NCBI RefSeq assembly: GCF_918797505.1
Contig: NC_092800.1
Span: forward strand, 20,951,313 to 21,015,312
Source of the DNA: Bemisia tabaci
Lineage: Eukaryota > Arthropoda > Insecta > Hemiptera > Aleyrodidae
DNA: 64,000 bases
Reading direction: 5' to 3'
Positions within the stretch are counted from its first letter, which is position 1; each line of letters opens with the position of its first letter. A program made the translations under genes and the position numbers. The notes beneath the pieces are model-generated. The model worked only from the letters and a program-made list of their open reading frames with translations. It was not told the origin of the DNA and did no database searches. Of the stretch, positions 1-11,110 are shown piece after piece.

Positions 1-985
1 AGCGGTTGCACACATCAACTTGCACTTGGAGAACCTCCGGGCTGATTGTTGAAATTAATAGACAGAGCCTGGCTATTTTTACTCCCTTGGCGCGGCGGGA
101 GGTTACCCTCACGACTTTGCAAAGGGTCTCCTCAAAAGGACATTTTTGCAAAGAGAGCGGTTGCACACAGCAACTTGCACTCGTAGAACCTGCGGACTGA
201 TTGTTGAAATTAATAGACAAAGCGATAGACAAAGAAGACTTACAGCGGGCTGAGTATTCAAATTGATAGACAAAGCAATAGACAAAGGAGACAAAAGAGA
301 TATCGAAGGATCCTTTTGGTGGAAGAGGGTGGTTGCAATGGTCAAAGGACTAGGTGATAGACTAACTGACGGCAACCCACGAGAGACCCGATAGTTAGTC
401 CATCATTTTCTCCCTTAGTCTATAGGAGCCACCCAGTTCAACCAATAGGATTGCTTGATACTCCTTATATCTTCTTTGTCTATTGCTTTGTCTATCAATT
501 TCAATAATCGGCCCGCAGGAGCATTGAGCGATCCTATTGATTGAAATGGATGGTTCTTGTATACTAAGGGCTAAAATATTGGACTAATTACAGAGTTTCT
601 GGTGGGTTGCCGTTAGTTAATCTATTACCTACCGTCTTTGTTTATTTCAACCACCCGCTTTCACCAATAGGATCACTCCATACTCCCTATGTATCCTTTG
701 CCTATAGCTTTGTATATCAATTCAAACTATCAGCCCGCTACGGGTTCATTATTGAAAGTGATTGACAAAGGAGACAGAGATAAAATGGTGTGATCCTATC
801 TGTGGAAGCGGGTGGTTGCGATGCACAAAGGAGGTAAATAGTAGATTAAACAGAGGGAACTCACGAGGGACTCTGTAGTTAGTCAATTATTTTCGCCCTT
901 AGTCTATAAGAGCCATCCTTTTCAACCAATAGGATCGCTCCATTTGCCATTTGTCCATCCATTCCAACAATCATGCTAGCTGCTC
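1..985. repeat. Cluster of direct and inverted GATAGACAAAG repeat units
   Basis: The block at 1-75 (ttgcacacatcaacttgcac, then gattgttgaaattaatagac) recurs directly at about 158-230. It recurs inverted near 470-530 and 680-735 (tttgtctattgctttgtcta). The core GATAGACAAAG appears many times on both strands. The cluster runs off the left window edge. It is related to the tandem array at 26440-26875. No coding content. Confidence 0.7.
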
Positions 986-1014
986 TAATCAGATGCTGGT
1001 TGTGCTGGTTGACC

Positions 1015-1190
1015 TCCTGCGGTGTAGTGGGTTGTAGCTCTGGCGCTATGACCAATTGACCAAGAGGTCCCGGGTTCGATTCCCGGCCAGGTAACCTGAG
1101 TTTGATGGTCTCAGGCAGTAGTCACATGAGTGTGGGATTAGCGAATAGGCTATATTTAAAACTTGATGAAAAAGAAAGAAAAAAAAAGAG
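1015..1190 (+). mobile_element. tRNA-derived SINE
   Basis: A tRNA-like head with a good pol III B box (GGTTCGATTCC at 1073-1083) follows an A-box-like TAGTGGGTTGTAGC stretch. Flanking CCGGG/CCCGG forms the T-arm. A unique body and an A-rich tail (gaaaaagaaagaaaaaaaaa) end near 1190. The acceptor stem does not close, so this is a SINE rather than a tRNA gene. Confidence 0.6.
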
Positions 1191-1336
1191 TTTTTGAGGT
1201 TTGAATTTCGGTTCTTTAGAAAACCCGGCAATATCGAGTCGCTCACGAAGTCGTATTACAATACATAGCTCAAAGCGTAAATTCCTGACGCATGCAAGAA
1301 CTCCATCTCGTATTATGAGTATGTGGCTCCACTCGG

Positions 1337-1578
1337 CGACACACAGTGGATCGAGTCAATAGAAGATGTCAGACAAAATCTGGAAGCTCTAAATGCGCAT
1401 AACTCCGTTTATAGTAAACTTTGAGGTTCTAAAAGTGGCCCCACTGATTTTCTCGGGAAATTTTCTTCTAGAGGCACCCCTTGAAATTAAAAATGTGACG
1501 AAGTAAAAACCAAGATTTGCAGTTTTAGTCTAAAATTTCATGTCTGACCTGTCTAATTGACTCGATCCACTGTGCGAC
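1337..1578. mobile_element. Palindromic MITE, family H, copy 1
   Basis: The terminal inverted repeats are acacagtggatcgagtcaat and attgactcgatccactgtgc. The whole element is a near palindrome. Other copies are at 5101-5335 and 9983-10797. Confidence 0.75.
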
Positions 1579-1680
1579 AGTGCGAGCTGAATTCCATTGC
1601 CTCGCGCTAAGGGCCCTTTCGTATTTGTGCTTTTCAAACTTTTGTTACCCGCCTCGCCGGTTACACGGTTGCCTAAAGTG

Positions 1681-2870
1681 CCTATAGCTAAGGAGAAACG
1701 CCCTATGAACATTCGAACGTTGCCAAATTTTCCCCGAGAAAGTGCGATTTCACTGGGAAAATTATTAATATTTTTTCTTAAAATTTTCAGATACTCAGTT
1801 AAAACTCTGAATGTAATTCTCTAGAAATGGGCCTGTCGCGAGGTGCGGGCATTACGAGTTAATAACTGATTCCAATGGTTAATGTTACGATACGAACGAT
1901 GGCGCTATTTAAAAATCTTGTTATCACCTCCCAAACTCAAAAAAAGCTGTTTGAGGAACCGATCCATTCAAAACGGTCACTTTTACGTGGGAACGGATCC
2001 GATACACTCGTGACGTCACAGTACGTGACGAACTTGGTCCCTTCATCGTTTACAATGCATTGCTTTATAAGGAATTGACAGCCGTTTGATGAAAAGACCA
2101 GGTTTGTTGAGTGGTGTGACGTCACGGGTGTACCGGATCCGTTCCCGCCTAAAAGTGACCGTTTTGAATGGATCGGTTCCTAAAACAGCATTCTTTGAGT
2201 TTGGGAGATGATTTCAAGATTGTTTAATAGCGCCATCGTTCGTTAGCCATTGCCATTAGCCATTGGAATCAGTTATTAATTCCGAATGCCCGCACCTCGT
2301 GACAGGCCCATCTCTAGAGAATTACATTCAGAGTTTTATCTGAGTATCTGAAAATTTCAAGAAAAAATATTCATCATTTTCCCGAAAATTTGGGAATCGG
2401 ATCCGAATTTTTGGGCGCTTTTAAGTTGATTTTTTGGGTTTTTGCTGGTCAATAACTCCGGGAAAAATGTTGTGACATCAAGGTCCTTAGTCCTTTCGAT
2501 ACAAGCAAAAACATAACGAATAATTGGTGCAACGGGCCCATTTGGAAGAGGATTATTCACATGTTTTAAAAAAGATTGTAGTTTATACACTGGAAAAAAA
2601 ACACACATTGGATCTAGAGTCTAGACTCTTAAAAACATCGACAAGAAAAAGCACTCTTGATTCAATCAGAATCTAGCTTAAATCAAGAACCAAGCCTCTT
2701 AATTTAAGCGGATTTCGTTTTGATTCAAGTAAAAATCCGATTGAATCAAGAGCATTTTTTTGTCAATGTTTTCAAGAGTCTGGACTCTGGATCCAATGTG
2801 TTTTTTCCCCAGTGTATAAAATAAAATTTGGCAACATCTGGACGTTGATACGGCGTTCTTCCTTGTGCAG
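1681..2870. mobile_element. Family A element with long internal palindrome and a nested family B insertion
   Basis: The outer ends match family A (agctaaggagaaacgcc at the left, ggcgttcttcc at the right, with GTTGCCAAAT / ATTTGGCAAC inside). Instead of the usual 250 bp it holds a long inverted repeat, about 1765-2375. Arms of roughly 280 bp face each other around about 2075. A 227-bp family B MITE sits at 2588-2814. It is a composite of nested or expanded foldback DNA. Confidence 0.65.
2588..2814. mobile_element. Family B MITE, copy 1 (nested)
   Basis: The ends are CACTGGAAAA / ccCCAGTG. The element is palindromic, with GGATCTAGAGTCTAGACTCT and its complement near each end and TTGATTCAATC motifs. 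The left flank ends TATA and the right begins TATA. Confidence 0.85.
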
Positions 2871-3388
2871 GAGCGCAGCGTCGCAAAAGCGAAGGGGAAA
2901 ACGGGAACGCCACCCCGTCCTTTTTAGTTGTTAAACCATCAGTTTTTACTATTCTGAATTTCTAATTTTAAAGTTCCAAACGAGTGTCGGTTTGTTATAA
3001 CTTTGCGCTGCCGCCGCCGCCGCCGCCGCCGGTGCGCAGAATGTGCGCCCCCGTGCCGCCGCTCCAGCAACTCCTTTCCAAACTCGTTAAAGCCCTGTTC
3101 CTCGCAGTTGTTTAGCGGTTGAAATTTACTTTCCAGCTCCGAGTCCCCTGGTTCTGTCGCTGCTTCCAGATCGGTTTCAATTATATAAGTTTCGGAGTCT
3201 TAAAGAAAGCTTTCCGCCCTTAGATTTTCTCAATGACCGCCATTAAGAGAAAAAAAAATGAGATGGCCCTTTTAGTTCTAAACTCAGTGGCTTACAAAAA
3301 CTAAAAATTGGTTAACCGTATTCCGTATTGCTTTCATAACAATATTCTCGCTTATTTTAGATTTTTACCATTTCCTTTTTACTATATT
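2871..3388. other. Unique sequence with a GC-rich (GCC)n island
   Basis: Roughly 2865-3180 is GC-rich with a (GCC) run at about 3009-3033, flanked by AT-rich DNA. I cannot fit the missing kcc start exon here. It may be a promoter-proximal or regulatory island, but nothing shows this. Confidence 0.3.
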
Positions 3389-4223
3389 CAGGGCCGGATG
3401 TAGGAGGTGGCCACATGGGCCGCAGCCTATGGCGAAAAACTATGCAATTCTTTTAAATACAGGTATAAAAAAAAATCAGATCAAGAAAAAGAAATTACAA
3501 ACGAGAAACGACGACAAAATATCTCATTTCCTGAGAGTATATAATTTCTAATTTCGTCGTCTTTCGGTGATACAAAAGACTGCGCACCTTTAATTAGTCA
3601 AGTTAAGAGAGAAACCAAACACGCAATTTGGCCTGGAGAGGCGCGGCGCAGAGAGCAATGATGACGAGGACTTGAGATGAAAAGGAGAAGCTCTCGGCGC
3701 AGCGGTCGGCATGTAACACATATTAGCGCCTACAAGAGTGCATGAATACTTTACGCATTGCGTCAAACACAGTGCGGTCAACAGCGGTCGGCAAGAAACG
3801 CATAGCGCCCACAAGTGTGCATGAATAAATGCGTAGCGCCTACAAGAATGCATGGATATTTTACGCATTGCGCCAAACACAGTGCGGTCAGCGCGGCGCA
3901 GTGGCGGAAGTTAAAATTATTAAAACACATTTATGTTTGTTACTTCATAATTTTTTCGTTCATTTCTTACAAATGGAAGGTCTTGTCCACACAGAGATGG
4001 GTTTACGGAACTGAACTTTCGCGCTAAGTTCCGTGAACTTTTGCCAGGAGTGTTGACAGGGCTTTCGCAAAAAAATGTGTCCAACACGAGTGAACGCGTC
4101 TTATGCACCCCTCTTCTTCCGGCACGTTCACGTGATGGTATTTTTGGATTTTTCAAAACGAATGTGAAAGGGGCGGCAAAATACAGGCGGCCCATGGGCG
4201 GCTAGTAGGTAAATCTGGCCCCG
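3389..4223 (-). mobile_element. hAT-like non-autonomous element, copy 1
   Basis: It starts CAGGGCCGGA (3389) and ends ctggccccg, a decayed complement. The flanks actatatt (3381-3388) and aatatgtt (4224-4231) agree at 6 of 8 positions, a plausible worn TSD. It is the inverted copy of 11403-12451: the wgccgcccatgggc and gtggccacatgggccgcagc end segments are shared. It contains short tandem repeats (about 3718-3898) around acgcattgcg and cacagtgcggtca. No transposase is visible. Confidence 0.65.
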
Positions 4224-4237
4224 AATATGTTATCCAA

Positions 4238-4270
4238 CTGAGGATGGCTGAGTTTTCAGCCGAAACGTTT
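4238..4270 (+). other. Hammerhead-like stem-loop motif (Penelope-type), copy 1
   Basis: CTGAGGA is followed by a GGCTGA/TCAGCC stem and then GAAACG. This order resembles a hammerhead ribozyme core as found at the ends of Penelope-like retroelements. I could not find a helix I or a proper cleavage strand, so a functional ribozyme is not supported. Confidence 0.3.
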
Positions 4271-4398
4271 TGGTTTCATTCGTGTAAATTAGCCTTGTTA
4301 CCCGCTTTTTAAATTGTTTTATCATCGTATTCTGAAAGAATCATATGTGAGTATATGATATATCCGATTAAATACCATAAATCGTCGTTCCTTGCATG

Positions 4399-4618
4399 AA
4401 GGAACGTAACTCCATTCCAAGGTTGCAAAATTGACTCAAACAATTTAATTTTTTACAAGAATATATCTGTAAAATTTTTGTTCCAAATTGTCCTGATTTT
4501 TGCATGAGATAAAAAGGAACATCAGTGAAATTTTTAGTCAGAAATGCCCAAGATTCATCTAGTACAAATGTACTTTGCGAGAGGAGATTTGATAATATTG
4601 AAATGTAGTTACGTTTTA
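4399..4618. mobile_element. Family J MITE, copy 1
   Basis: The ends are aaggaacgtaact and tagttacgttt. The second copy at 35339-35562 shares the interior (atttttgcatga, cagtgaaattttca, gcgagaggagaaatctga-like segments). Confidence 0.6.
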
Positions 4619-4636
4619 TCGTGGAGGAAACGTCGA

Positions 4637-4725
4637 AATGGACTGCGTTTTGCAATTTTGGAACTATAAATTTTGGCTCTGCTGGAAATACACTCATATA
4701 CTTCTTAATTGCAAAATTTATTCCA
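4637..4725. mobile_element. Family G MITE, short copy
   Basis: It begins tggactgcgttttgcaattt and ends taattgcaaaatttat. The same ends occur at 13711-13840, 22840-22972 and 60484-60626. It lies immediately after family J. Confidence 0.5.
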
Positions 4726-4729
4726 AATA

Positions 4730-5100
4730 AGGCATATACATGCCCTCATGTCTCTTCATATGACAGTGCACAATGAGATGATTCAGGCGAGCAACTATTC
4801 GCGCTTCTGCGTGTTGCACAGTATCATTGCGAATTGAAGGCGACTTTCCTTCTTTTTATATTCTACGTCTAAACATAATGTTTCTCATCGGAAAAGAACA
4901 TCAACTCCTTGACTTAATGGACTCCATTTTTGAAAATTCCACCAAATTTTGGCCTTACTTTTCACACATAGAATTTTCAATCTCGGTCCACTGAATTCTC
5001 GTCACAGTCGCACAATCTTAGCGACACCTGCTACATTGAGTTCCCTCTCATCACACGCTCGAAAAATGTCCCTCAAATCTTTTTATCTTATTCCCTCACA
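4730..5100. other. Unannotated AT-rich sequence
   Basis: I see no gene and no clear repeat family in this stretch. Confidence 0.4.
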
Positions 5101-5335
5101 CGTCGCACAGTAGATCGAGTCAATGATAAAGGTCGGACATAAACTTTTTTACGCAAATTTTGATGTTTATTTCGTCACACTTTAAATTTTAAGGGGTGGT
5201 TCTAGCAGGCAATTTCCCGAGAAAGTCAGTGGAACCACTTTTAGAACGTCAAAGTTTTGTGTAAACGGAGTTTTAAGCGTTTAAAGTATCCAAATTTCGT
5301 CCAACCTCTCCTATCGATTCGATCCACTGCGCGTC
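5101..5335. mobile_element. Family H MITE, copy 2
   Basis: The ends are cgtcgcacagtagatcgagt and gattcgatccactgcgcgtc. The body (aggtcggacat, ttttagaacgtcaaagtttt) matches copies at 1337 and 9983. Confidence 0.75.
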
Positions 5336-5447
5336 GGCGTGAAAACCCCCATTTTCCAGCGTGAAAAGCCACGAGCTCCGAGCGCCACGCACCGTCAAGC
5401 TGTCACACCGCAGCGTCATAGTTCTGACGTCACATCGCGGGAGAAAA

Positions 5448-5700
5448 CCGCCATGCTAAGGAAAAACGCCGTATGGCCTCCAGGCGTTACCAAATTTCCT
5501 TTGATAAAAAACCGAATTTCTCGGTAAATTTATGAATATTTTCTTTCCAATTTTTCAGATATTTTTTCTCGCAATTTCACCTAAAGTTCCTGAGAATTTC
5601 AAGGGAAAATATTCGCAACTTTCCTAAAAAATGAACGTTTTATCGAAGGAAATTTGGCAACTCTCGAGTGTTCATACGGCGTTCTTCCTTAGCACGGCAG
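5448..5700. mobile_element. Family A MITE with TSD AAAA
   Basis: 253 bp between AAAA (5444-5447) and AAAA (5701-5704). The ends are ccgccatgctaagg and ccttagcacggcag. The interior contains GTTACCAAATTTCC and the complementary GGAAATTTGGCAAC. Confidence 0.8.
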
Positions 5701-5869
5701 AAAAAGGCCCTTGATTAACAGGGAGCGGGCACAGGCCTAACTGGGTCACGTGCTCATTGAAATTCCGTCAATCCCGCCTAGCCTCCCTCCCCCTCCCTCC
5801 ACCCTCCCCTTAGCTTTCCCGCCGCCTTGTCGCGGCTAGCCGCAGACTCCATCGCAAGGACCGCCTGTT

Positions 5870-6119
5870 CTGCCTCGCAAAGGAAGAACGCCGCATGAGC
5901 ATTCGACTGTTGCCTAATTTCCTCTCGGAAAACTTTATTTTCGAAGAAAATAACCGACATTTCTCCTTGAATTTTTCAGACGCTGTAAATCGAATCACGA
6001 GTAAAATGCTCTGAAAAATTGGAAGTGAAATATTCAAAAATTTTCCCAGGGATTCGTGATTTATCAAAGGAAATTGGGCAACATCTGAAGGCTCATACGA
6101 CGTTTTGCCTTCACGGCAG
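5870..6119. mobile_element. Family A MITE, diverged copy
   Basis: The ends are ctgcctcgcaaagg and cttcacggcag, with the family A interior (aacgccgcatgagc, ggaaattgggcaac). It is preceded by a C/T-rich run (5775-5820). Confidence 0.7.
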
Positions 6120-6359
6120 TGTGCACCTCGGGCATTATTCAACACTTCATTTAGGCTCTATCGATTTCCCACTGGTCCCCTCGGACTTGATAAACATCTT
6201 AGTCCGGAATCCAATCTGCGGGGCATTTATCAATTGCGGTTGATTGTCCCGGGATATGTAGGGTAGGCCGGTTGCCCGTCGGAGGATCCTATTTTAATTG
6301 GTTGAATCTTACAGATTAACGTAGAGTAACGAGATTAGTAGGCATATTTTTTCCCTGTT

Positions 6360-6830
6360 TTCGCACTTTATGGTATCGGAGGGGCTTGGAGGACGAGGCG
6401 CATAAGTGTAGTTTTTGATACTTTGAGAGATGCGTGTCTGAAGTTTTGCAATTACACGAAACCTTGTGGTGGAAAGAAAAATCAAACTCACTTTTCGTTA
6501 CTCATTGTATTTTGATAGTGAATTTCCCTCCAAATGTATTCAAAATTAGTTTTAGTTGGTAGGACCATCGGGGGAGGAAAGTATAGGGGGGCTTGGATTG
6601 ACGGTGGAACCGGGCGTCGGGCTCATTCGTTCCTATGCTTGCAATGCTTTTCCATGGCGCTTAGTTCCGTTTGACAGAACGCGCTATCCGGCATTCTAAA
6701 TTCCTCAAAAGGAACTCAAATTGGCGCTTAGTTCCGCTTGACAGAAATAAATCCAGTTGAAATCTCAGTTTTTTTCAAAAACTGCACTTATGCGCCTTGT
6801 CCTCCAAGCCCTCATTTCGAAGAGAAACGA
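6360..6830. mobile_element. Inverted-repeat element with GGGCTTGGAGGAC ends
   Basis: gaggggcttggaggacgagg at the left is answered by cttgtcctccaagccctc at the right. tagtttttgat answers caaaaactgcactta. Inside, ggcgcttagttccg occurs twice in tandem, with gacagaa nearby. A related end (agggcttggaggac) occurs at about 31896. Confidence 0.6.
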
Positions 6831-7178
6831 AGAGACCATGTCATAAAATTTGGTCTGTGACTTCGTTTCGTACGGTTTGCAAAGTATGATGTATTTATTA
6901 TTACTCTTATAGAAGCTACATTTTTGTAGATAGAGCTCCTACACTTTTAGTACACTGAAAGGGAATTTATCTTCTGGAGATATTTCGACGGTGTACGTCC
7001 GCAACCACGTATCACAGTTTGCGACGTCTCAGACTTCCTGTCATACTTTATTTTTTAAAGGAAATCTACCCGACGGCAATTCTTTAAAACTGCCGTGATT
7101 ATTCCTCGCTATGCGAAGACAATTCTGCGAAGACTTCAAGGAATGATGTCAATGTGTTCTCCTCTAGAAAAATAATAT

Positions 7179-7406
7179 CACTGGAAAAAAAACACATTGG
7201 ATCTTGAGTCCAGACTCTCAAAAACATCGACAAGAAAAAATACTCTTGATTCAATCAGATTTTTGCTTGAATCAAGAACCAAGCCTCTTAATTTGAGCGG
7301 ATTTCCTTTTGATCTAAGCAAAAATCTGATTGAATCAAGAGTATTTTTTTCTTGTCGGTGTTTTTGAGAGTCTGGATTCTAGATCCAATGTGTTTTTTTT
7401 CCAGTG
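7179..7406. mobile_element. Family B MITE, copy 2
   Basis: 228 bp with CACTGGAAAAAAAACACATT at the left and TTTTTTTTCCAGTG at the right, palindromic throughout. No convincing TSD. Confidence 0.85.
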
Positions 7407-7580
7407 ATAGAGGTGGAAATTTTCCAACATCGCTAACGAGATACGTGCTTACTTACGCCGTCGATTTGCTCTTTTTCAGTTGCAAAAATATTTGATCCGA
7501 AATTAGGAAATTTATGCTCTCCATCATAGCCACGGAGGCGTCCTGGAGTAACGCGAAACGCATCACTGAGGGTTTTGCTC

Positions 7581-7743
7581 CAGTGGCTTGGCGTGCTTTG
7601 CGATATATCGATTGATCCGCCATTTGAACCTATGGAAAACGATCGATTACAGGGTGTTCGCAGCGAACACCTTAATAATCGATTCTTTACCACAGCTTCA
7701 AGTGGGGAAATATTGACAATCGATCATTCACGCCACGCCATTG
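7581..7743. mobile_element. hAT-like MITE, family C, copy 1
   Basis: 163 bp with ends CAGTGGCTTGGCG and CACGCCACGCCATTG. The flanks ttttgctc and ttgtgctc form an 8-bp duplication with one mismatch. The centre is the palindrome GTGTTCGCAGCGAACAC. The 8-bp TSD and CAGTGG ends fit hAT elements. Confidence 0.8.
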
Positions 7744-7759
7744 TTGTGCTCATGTGCTG

Positions 7760-8670
7760 CATTGGGCCTTTGAGAGTTCCCAGTATTCTAGACGGGTTAT
7801 AATTCACAGTAAATGTCAAGACGCGCTCCCGTTGTTCGTATGTTCACGCAATATTTAGTCGAGTCTCTTTCAAAATGGATTCCTCTCCTCGTCAAAATCT
7901 TCAGATTTTCCCATAAAACCGGCAAATGCGCCAATCCAAACCCTTCAAATATCAGTTCACCGGCTCTGTATCCTGCAGCATTCCTTTGTTCTACAGGCCT
8001 CGGTGTTCTCTGTAAACTTTATTAATTGCCCCATTGCCAGCTTTCAATATCGCGTCGGCTCTTTATACCCCCGCGGTATCATCAAACTGGAGGAAATAGG
8101 CCACGGAAAATGAATGAACCGGAAACGGAAGAACAAAAGAATATCGCTGTTGTTCTCTTGTTGATCAGTAAAAACTTAAATTGAGTCTTAATTTTAATAA
8201 TTAATTATTGCGAAATTACCGCGCGCCCGGCTTGAATATATTTTTTCTCCTCTTAAACCTAGACGTAAATGATGAACTTTTAAAGACTTGGACCGGAGGC
8301 ATAAAATGAAGGGGTTGGAATTCTGCTTCAATGAGGGTTGAGCCGAAACTTTTGTAAAAATGTTTCCGGTCGTATTGTTTTTCATAACAGTTCACTGATG
8401 TAAAAATAAAACTCGCAGAATATTTGAGCATCCCATTCTTCTCCCATAGATCATAACGAGTAAATCATTATAAGTTTTTACTTTTACATGAGAGATCTTG
8501 ACCTTTAAAGTCCCTTTTCGCTATTATATTAATTAATTCGAGTGTTCGGTGAGCCGCTGAATGGATCTTTATTGAGAGAGTAACTTTTCCTTACCGAAAT
8601 TTCTCCACTTGTAAATCCTCATTCAATTATACCCATCTTTAGCTGTGGATTGGGGTAGAATAGTTCATTC
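7760..8670. other. Mostly unique AT-rich DNA
   Basis: No gene is supported. Short ORFs on both strands lack recognisable domains. Confidence 0.4.
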
Positions 8671-8679
8671 ACTAAATTC

Positions 8680-8760
8680 TCAATTTTTATACGAGCCCTG
8701 TTCTCCGCATAACTCAATGCTGTCCGGGGCCTCTGTTAAAATACTCGAAAATTCAGTTTT
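8680..8760. repeat. Family F fragment
   Basis: tatacgagccctgttctccg and tccggggcctctgtta resemble the core of the palindromic elements at 32460-32592 and 36079-36210. Confidence 0.4.
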
Positions 8761-8779
8761 TGGTTAATAGATCCCGAGG

Positions 8780-9982
8780 TATAGAGGATTTTTCGCCGAA
8801 TATATTAGGACCAAAAAATGTCACAAATGGCGGTCACTAAACCAAAAACGAGTCTAGGCTTGCGGATTCAATTATCTGAAGGTAAATGACGCGTGAAACA
8901 CGGTCCGCACATTGAAAACGCGAAAAAGTAACTCAAAACCCGAGAAAGTTCAGAAACCACTCAGTTCAGAAATCGCAACTTTTCCGCAAATTTAACAGGG
9001 CCTGGTTTCCCGCCGAACCGATTGATGTTTTTCGGCACCAATCAGAAGCAAGCACGGGTTCCTACGTCTTTCTACTCCTTTTTTATATGAAAACAATAGA
9101 AGAGTCGAAATTAATATTTCAAAATCAAGGAATCGAATCTCATTCATGTTATCTGTAGTCAATGAGAAGCAAGAATTACACATCGAAATGCGTTTTATTT
9201 TGACAAACATTAAAGAAAAGTGAGGAGAGACAGTGATTTGACTGTCGTTGTAGGCTATAAAAGAAGCAATTAAATCATCACGGTATCTATTCACCTGGTC
9301 TCACAAAGTACGAAATGAAAAATACTAAGTTTAGTGACCCATACGGAAAAAATGACATCGCTGATTTAACAATTTTGTAATTAAAAAAAGTGTCCGACGT
9401 TTTTCAATGTAAATCTTACAATAAAAATGCTAATTTAAGCAATCCGTTTTTCTCTGTGCATTTCGAACTGAATCAAAATTAGAGAGATTTTAAAGAGAGA
9501 ACATGTGACGTCTTTTTCTGGTTTAGACATTTTCTGATGGCCCATTGTTTAAAATATGTTCCCCCAAACATATGGTAATCAGGTAGGTGATTCACCCCCT
9601 CCCCCTGCTCCGTTGAGCGAGAGCACCCGCGTCATCACTATTCCGTTGAAAGCGGTGTTTTCGCATGTAAGACGCCTGCAGAACCTTTGTTCGCATGACG
9701 TGTTGCAAGCGTGCGGAATAGGAACGACCCGACTGCCGTGTTACGGAACAGAGCTATAAGTGGAATCTGAGATGAGCCGCGGGGCACATATGAGCATGTG
9801 CTAAGCGTGGCTCATGTAGGAATGCACATACGCCTCTTTTCCGTGACACGGGAGCCGAGGACGACGACGAGATGCAAGGATGATCCAATCCCCGTGGTGT
9901 GCGTCAGAATCCGCGCTCCATTCGCAATTTTCACATCGCGCGAGAGCTCATATCCACCATTTCACCCGCAAGTCAGCGCCAG
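8780..9982. other. Unique sequence, no gene seen
   Basis: It contains a short inverted repeat around 9340-9460 (cggaaaaaatgacatcgctg against aagcaatccgtttttctctg) of the same type as the element at 26090-26487. 9590-9990 is less AT-rich. The short ORFs are not convincing. Confidence 0.4.
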
Positions 9983-10797
9983 CGTCGCACAGTGGATCGA
10001 GTCACCTAGAGACTGCCGTGATAGCGAAGAGAGCCGTAAGTGCAAAAATGAAGTTTTGAGGAAACGGGCTCAGAAGCTTCTGACAAGATCATTTTACTGA
10101 AAGAAGCCTCCGTTCTTTGTCAAATTGCCACTAATCGTCCGGAAGACTCCTAGAAATCGTATGGATGTTTCAAAATCGACTGATTATATTTCCATTACAT
10201 AAAAAGGGTATGTTTCATTTTCATGCTAGGTTATTGTTAGGCAAGACAGCCGTAAGTGCTTTCTTATGCATGCTTTCGTGGTTGCGTTTTGGACGCACAA
10301 CAAACACATTTGCAGGTTAGTAATTGGCAGAAGAGGGCGGCACTTTACTGGAAAGCACTGTTTTCATTGGCTCTCATGCATCTACGGCTGTCTTGAATAA
10401 AAACTGTGTCATTTTTTGTGCCCTTACGGCTTTTACATACGTCTCGTTTTCATTAAATTAGGATGAATTTTGCTGTTTTAGCTGTCTCAGTAATTTCGTG
10501 TAAAAGAGTTTAGACGAATTTTGAAGAAAACTCGATTTCGAAAATTTTGCACTTACGGCTCTCTTCGGTATCACGGCAGGAGAGGTCGGACATGCAATTT
10601 TTGATGGAAACTGCAAATTTTGATTTTTACTTCGTCTCATTTTAAATTTTAGATAGTGTGTCTGGAAGAAAATTTTACGAGAAAGACAATGAAACCACTT
10701 TTAGAACCTCAAAGCTTTGTACAAACGGAGTCATAAGCGTTTAAAGTTTCCAAAGTTTGTCCGACCTCTCCCATTGACTCGATCCCCAGTGCGTCGC
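9983..10797. mobile_element. Family H MITE, copy 3, split by a nested insertion
   Basis: The left end cgtcgcacagtggatcgagt and the right end ttgactcgatccccagtgcg match copies 1 and 2. A 567-bp element (10013-10579) separates the first 30 bp from the rest. This gives a relative insertion order. Confidence 0.8.
10013..10579. mobile_element. 567-bp element with CTGCCGTG ends, TSD GAGA, nested in family H
   Basis: The terminal inverted repeats are CTGCCGTGATAGCGAAGAGA and its counterpart (tctcttcggtatcacggcag), with agccgtaagtgc and gcacttacggct just inside. GAGA lies directly on both sides. A second inverted pair (gacagccgtaagtgcttt, tctacggctgtctt) lies deeper. It shares CTGCCGTG and 4-bp TSDs with family A. 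Confidence 0.8.
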
Positions 10798-10904
10798 AGT
10801 CGGGGCTTCGAGCAAATAAACGCCAGGGGCGCGCGCTAAACTCGGCTGTAAATGCCACGCGCTGTTGCCGGAGCGAAGAAAATTTGATAGCCTTATACGA
10901 GAGG

Positions 10905-11110
10905 GAACTACACAGAAAAAAATTAAATTTTGATTTAGCATTCAAATTGTTAAAAAAAAGTCCGTCGAGTTTCAAATACTGACTTTGCAATACATTAAAT
11001 GCTAACTTAACATTTAAATTCATTCATTTTACAGTAGGCGTAGTTAAGTTTGCATTTTTTTAAACGTAAAATCGGCATTTGAAACTTTTTGGACCTTTTT
11101 TTAAGGATAT
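10905..11110. repeat. Element-like AT-rich inverted repeat
   Basis: cacagaaaaaaattaaattt with tttagcattcaaattgttaa, and later ctaacttaacatttaaattc, gives weak inverted symmetry like 26090-26487. Boundaries are uncertain. Confidence 0.35.

Noticed and set aside
1029..1100. Possible tRNA gene
   Set aside because: The B box is good but the acceptor and anticodon stems do not form and an A-rich tail follows. It is better explained as a tRNA-derived SINE.
4238..4270. Functional hammerhead ribozyme
   Set aside because: Only the CTGANGA / stem II / GAAA part is seen. No helix I pairing and no suitable cleavage triplet could be placed, so only the resemblance is reported.
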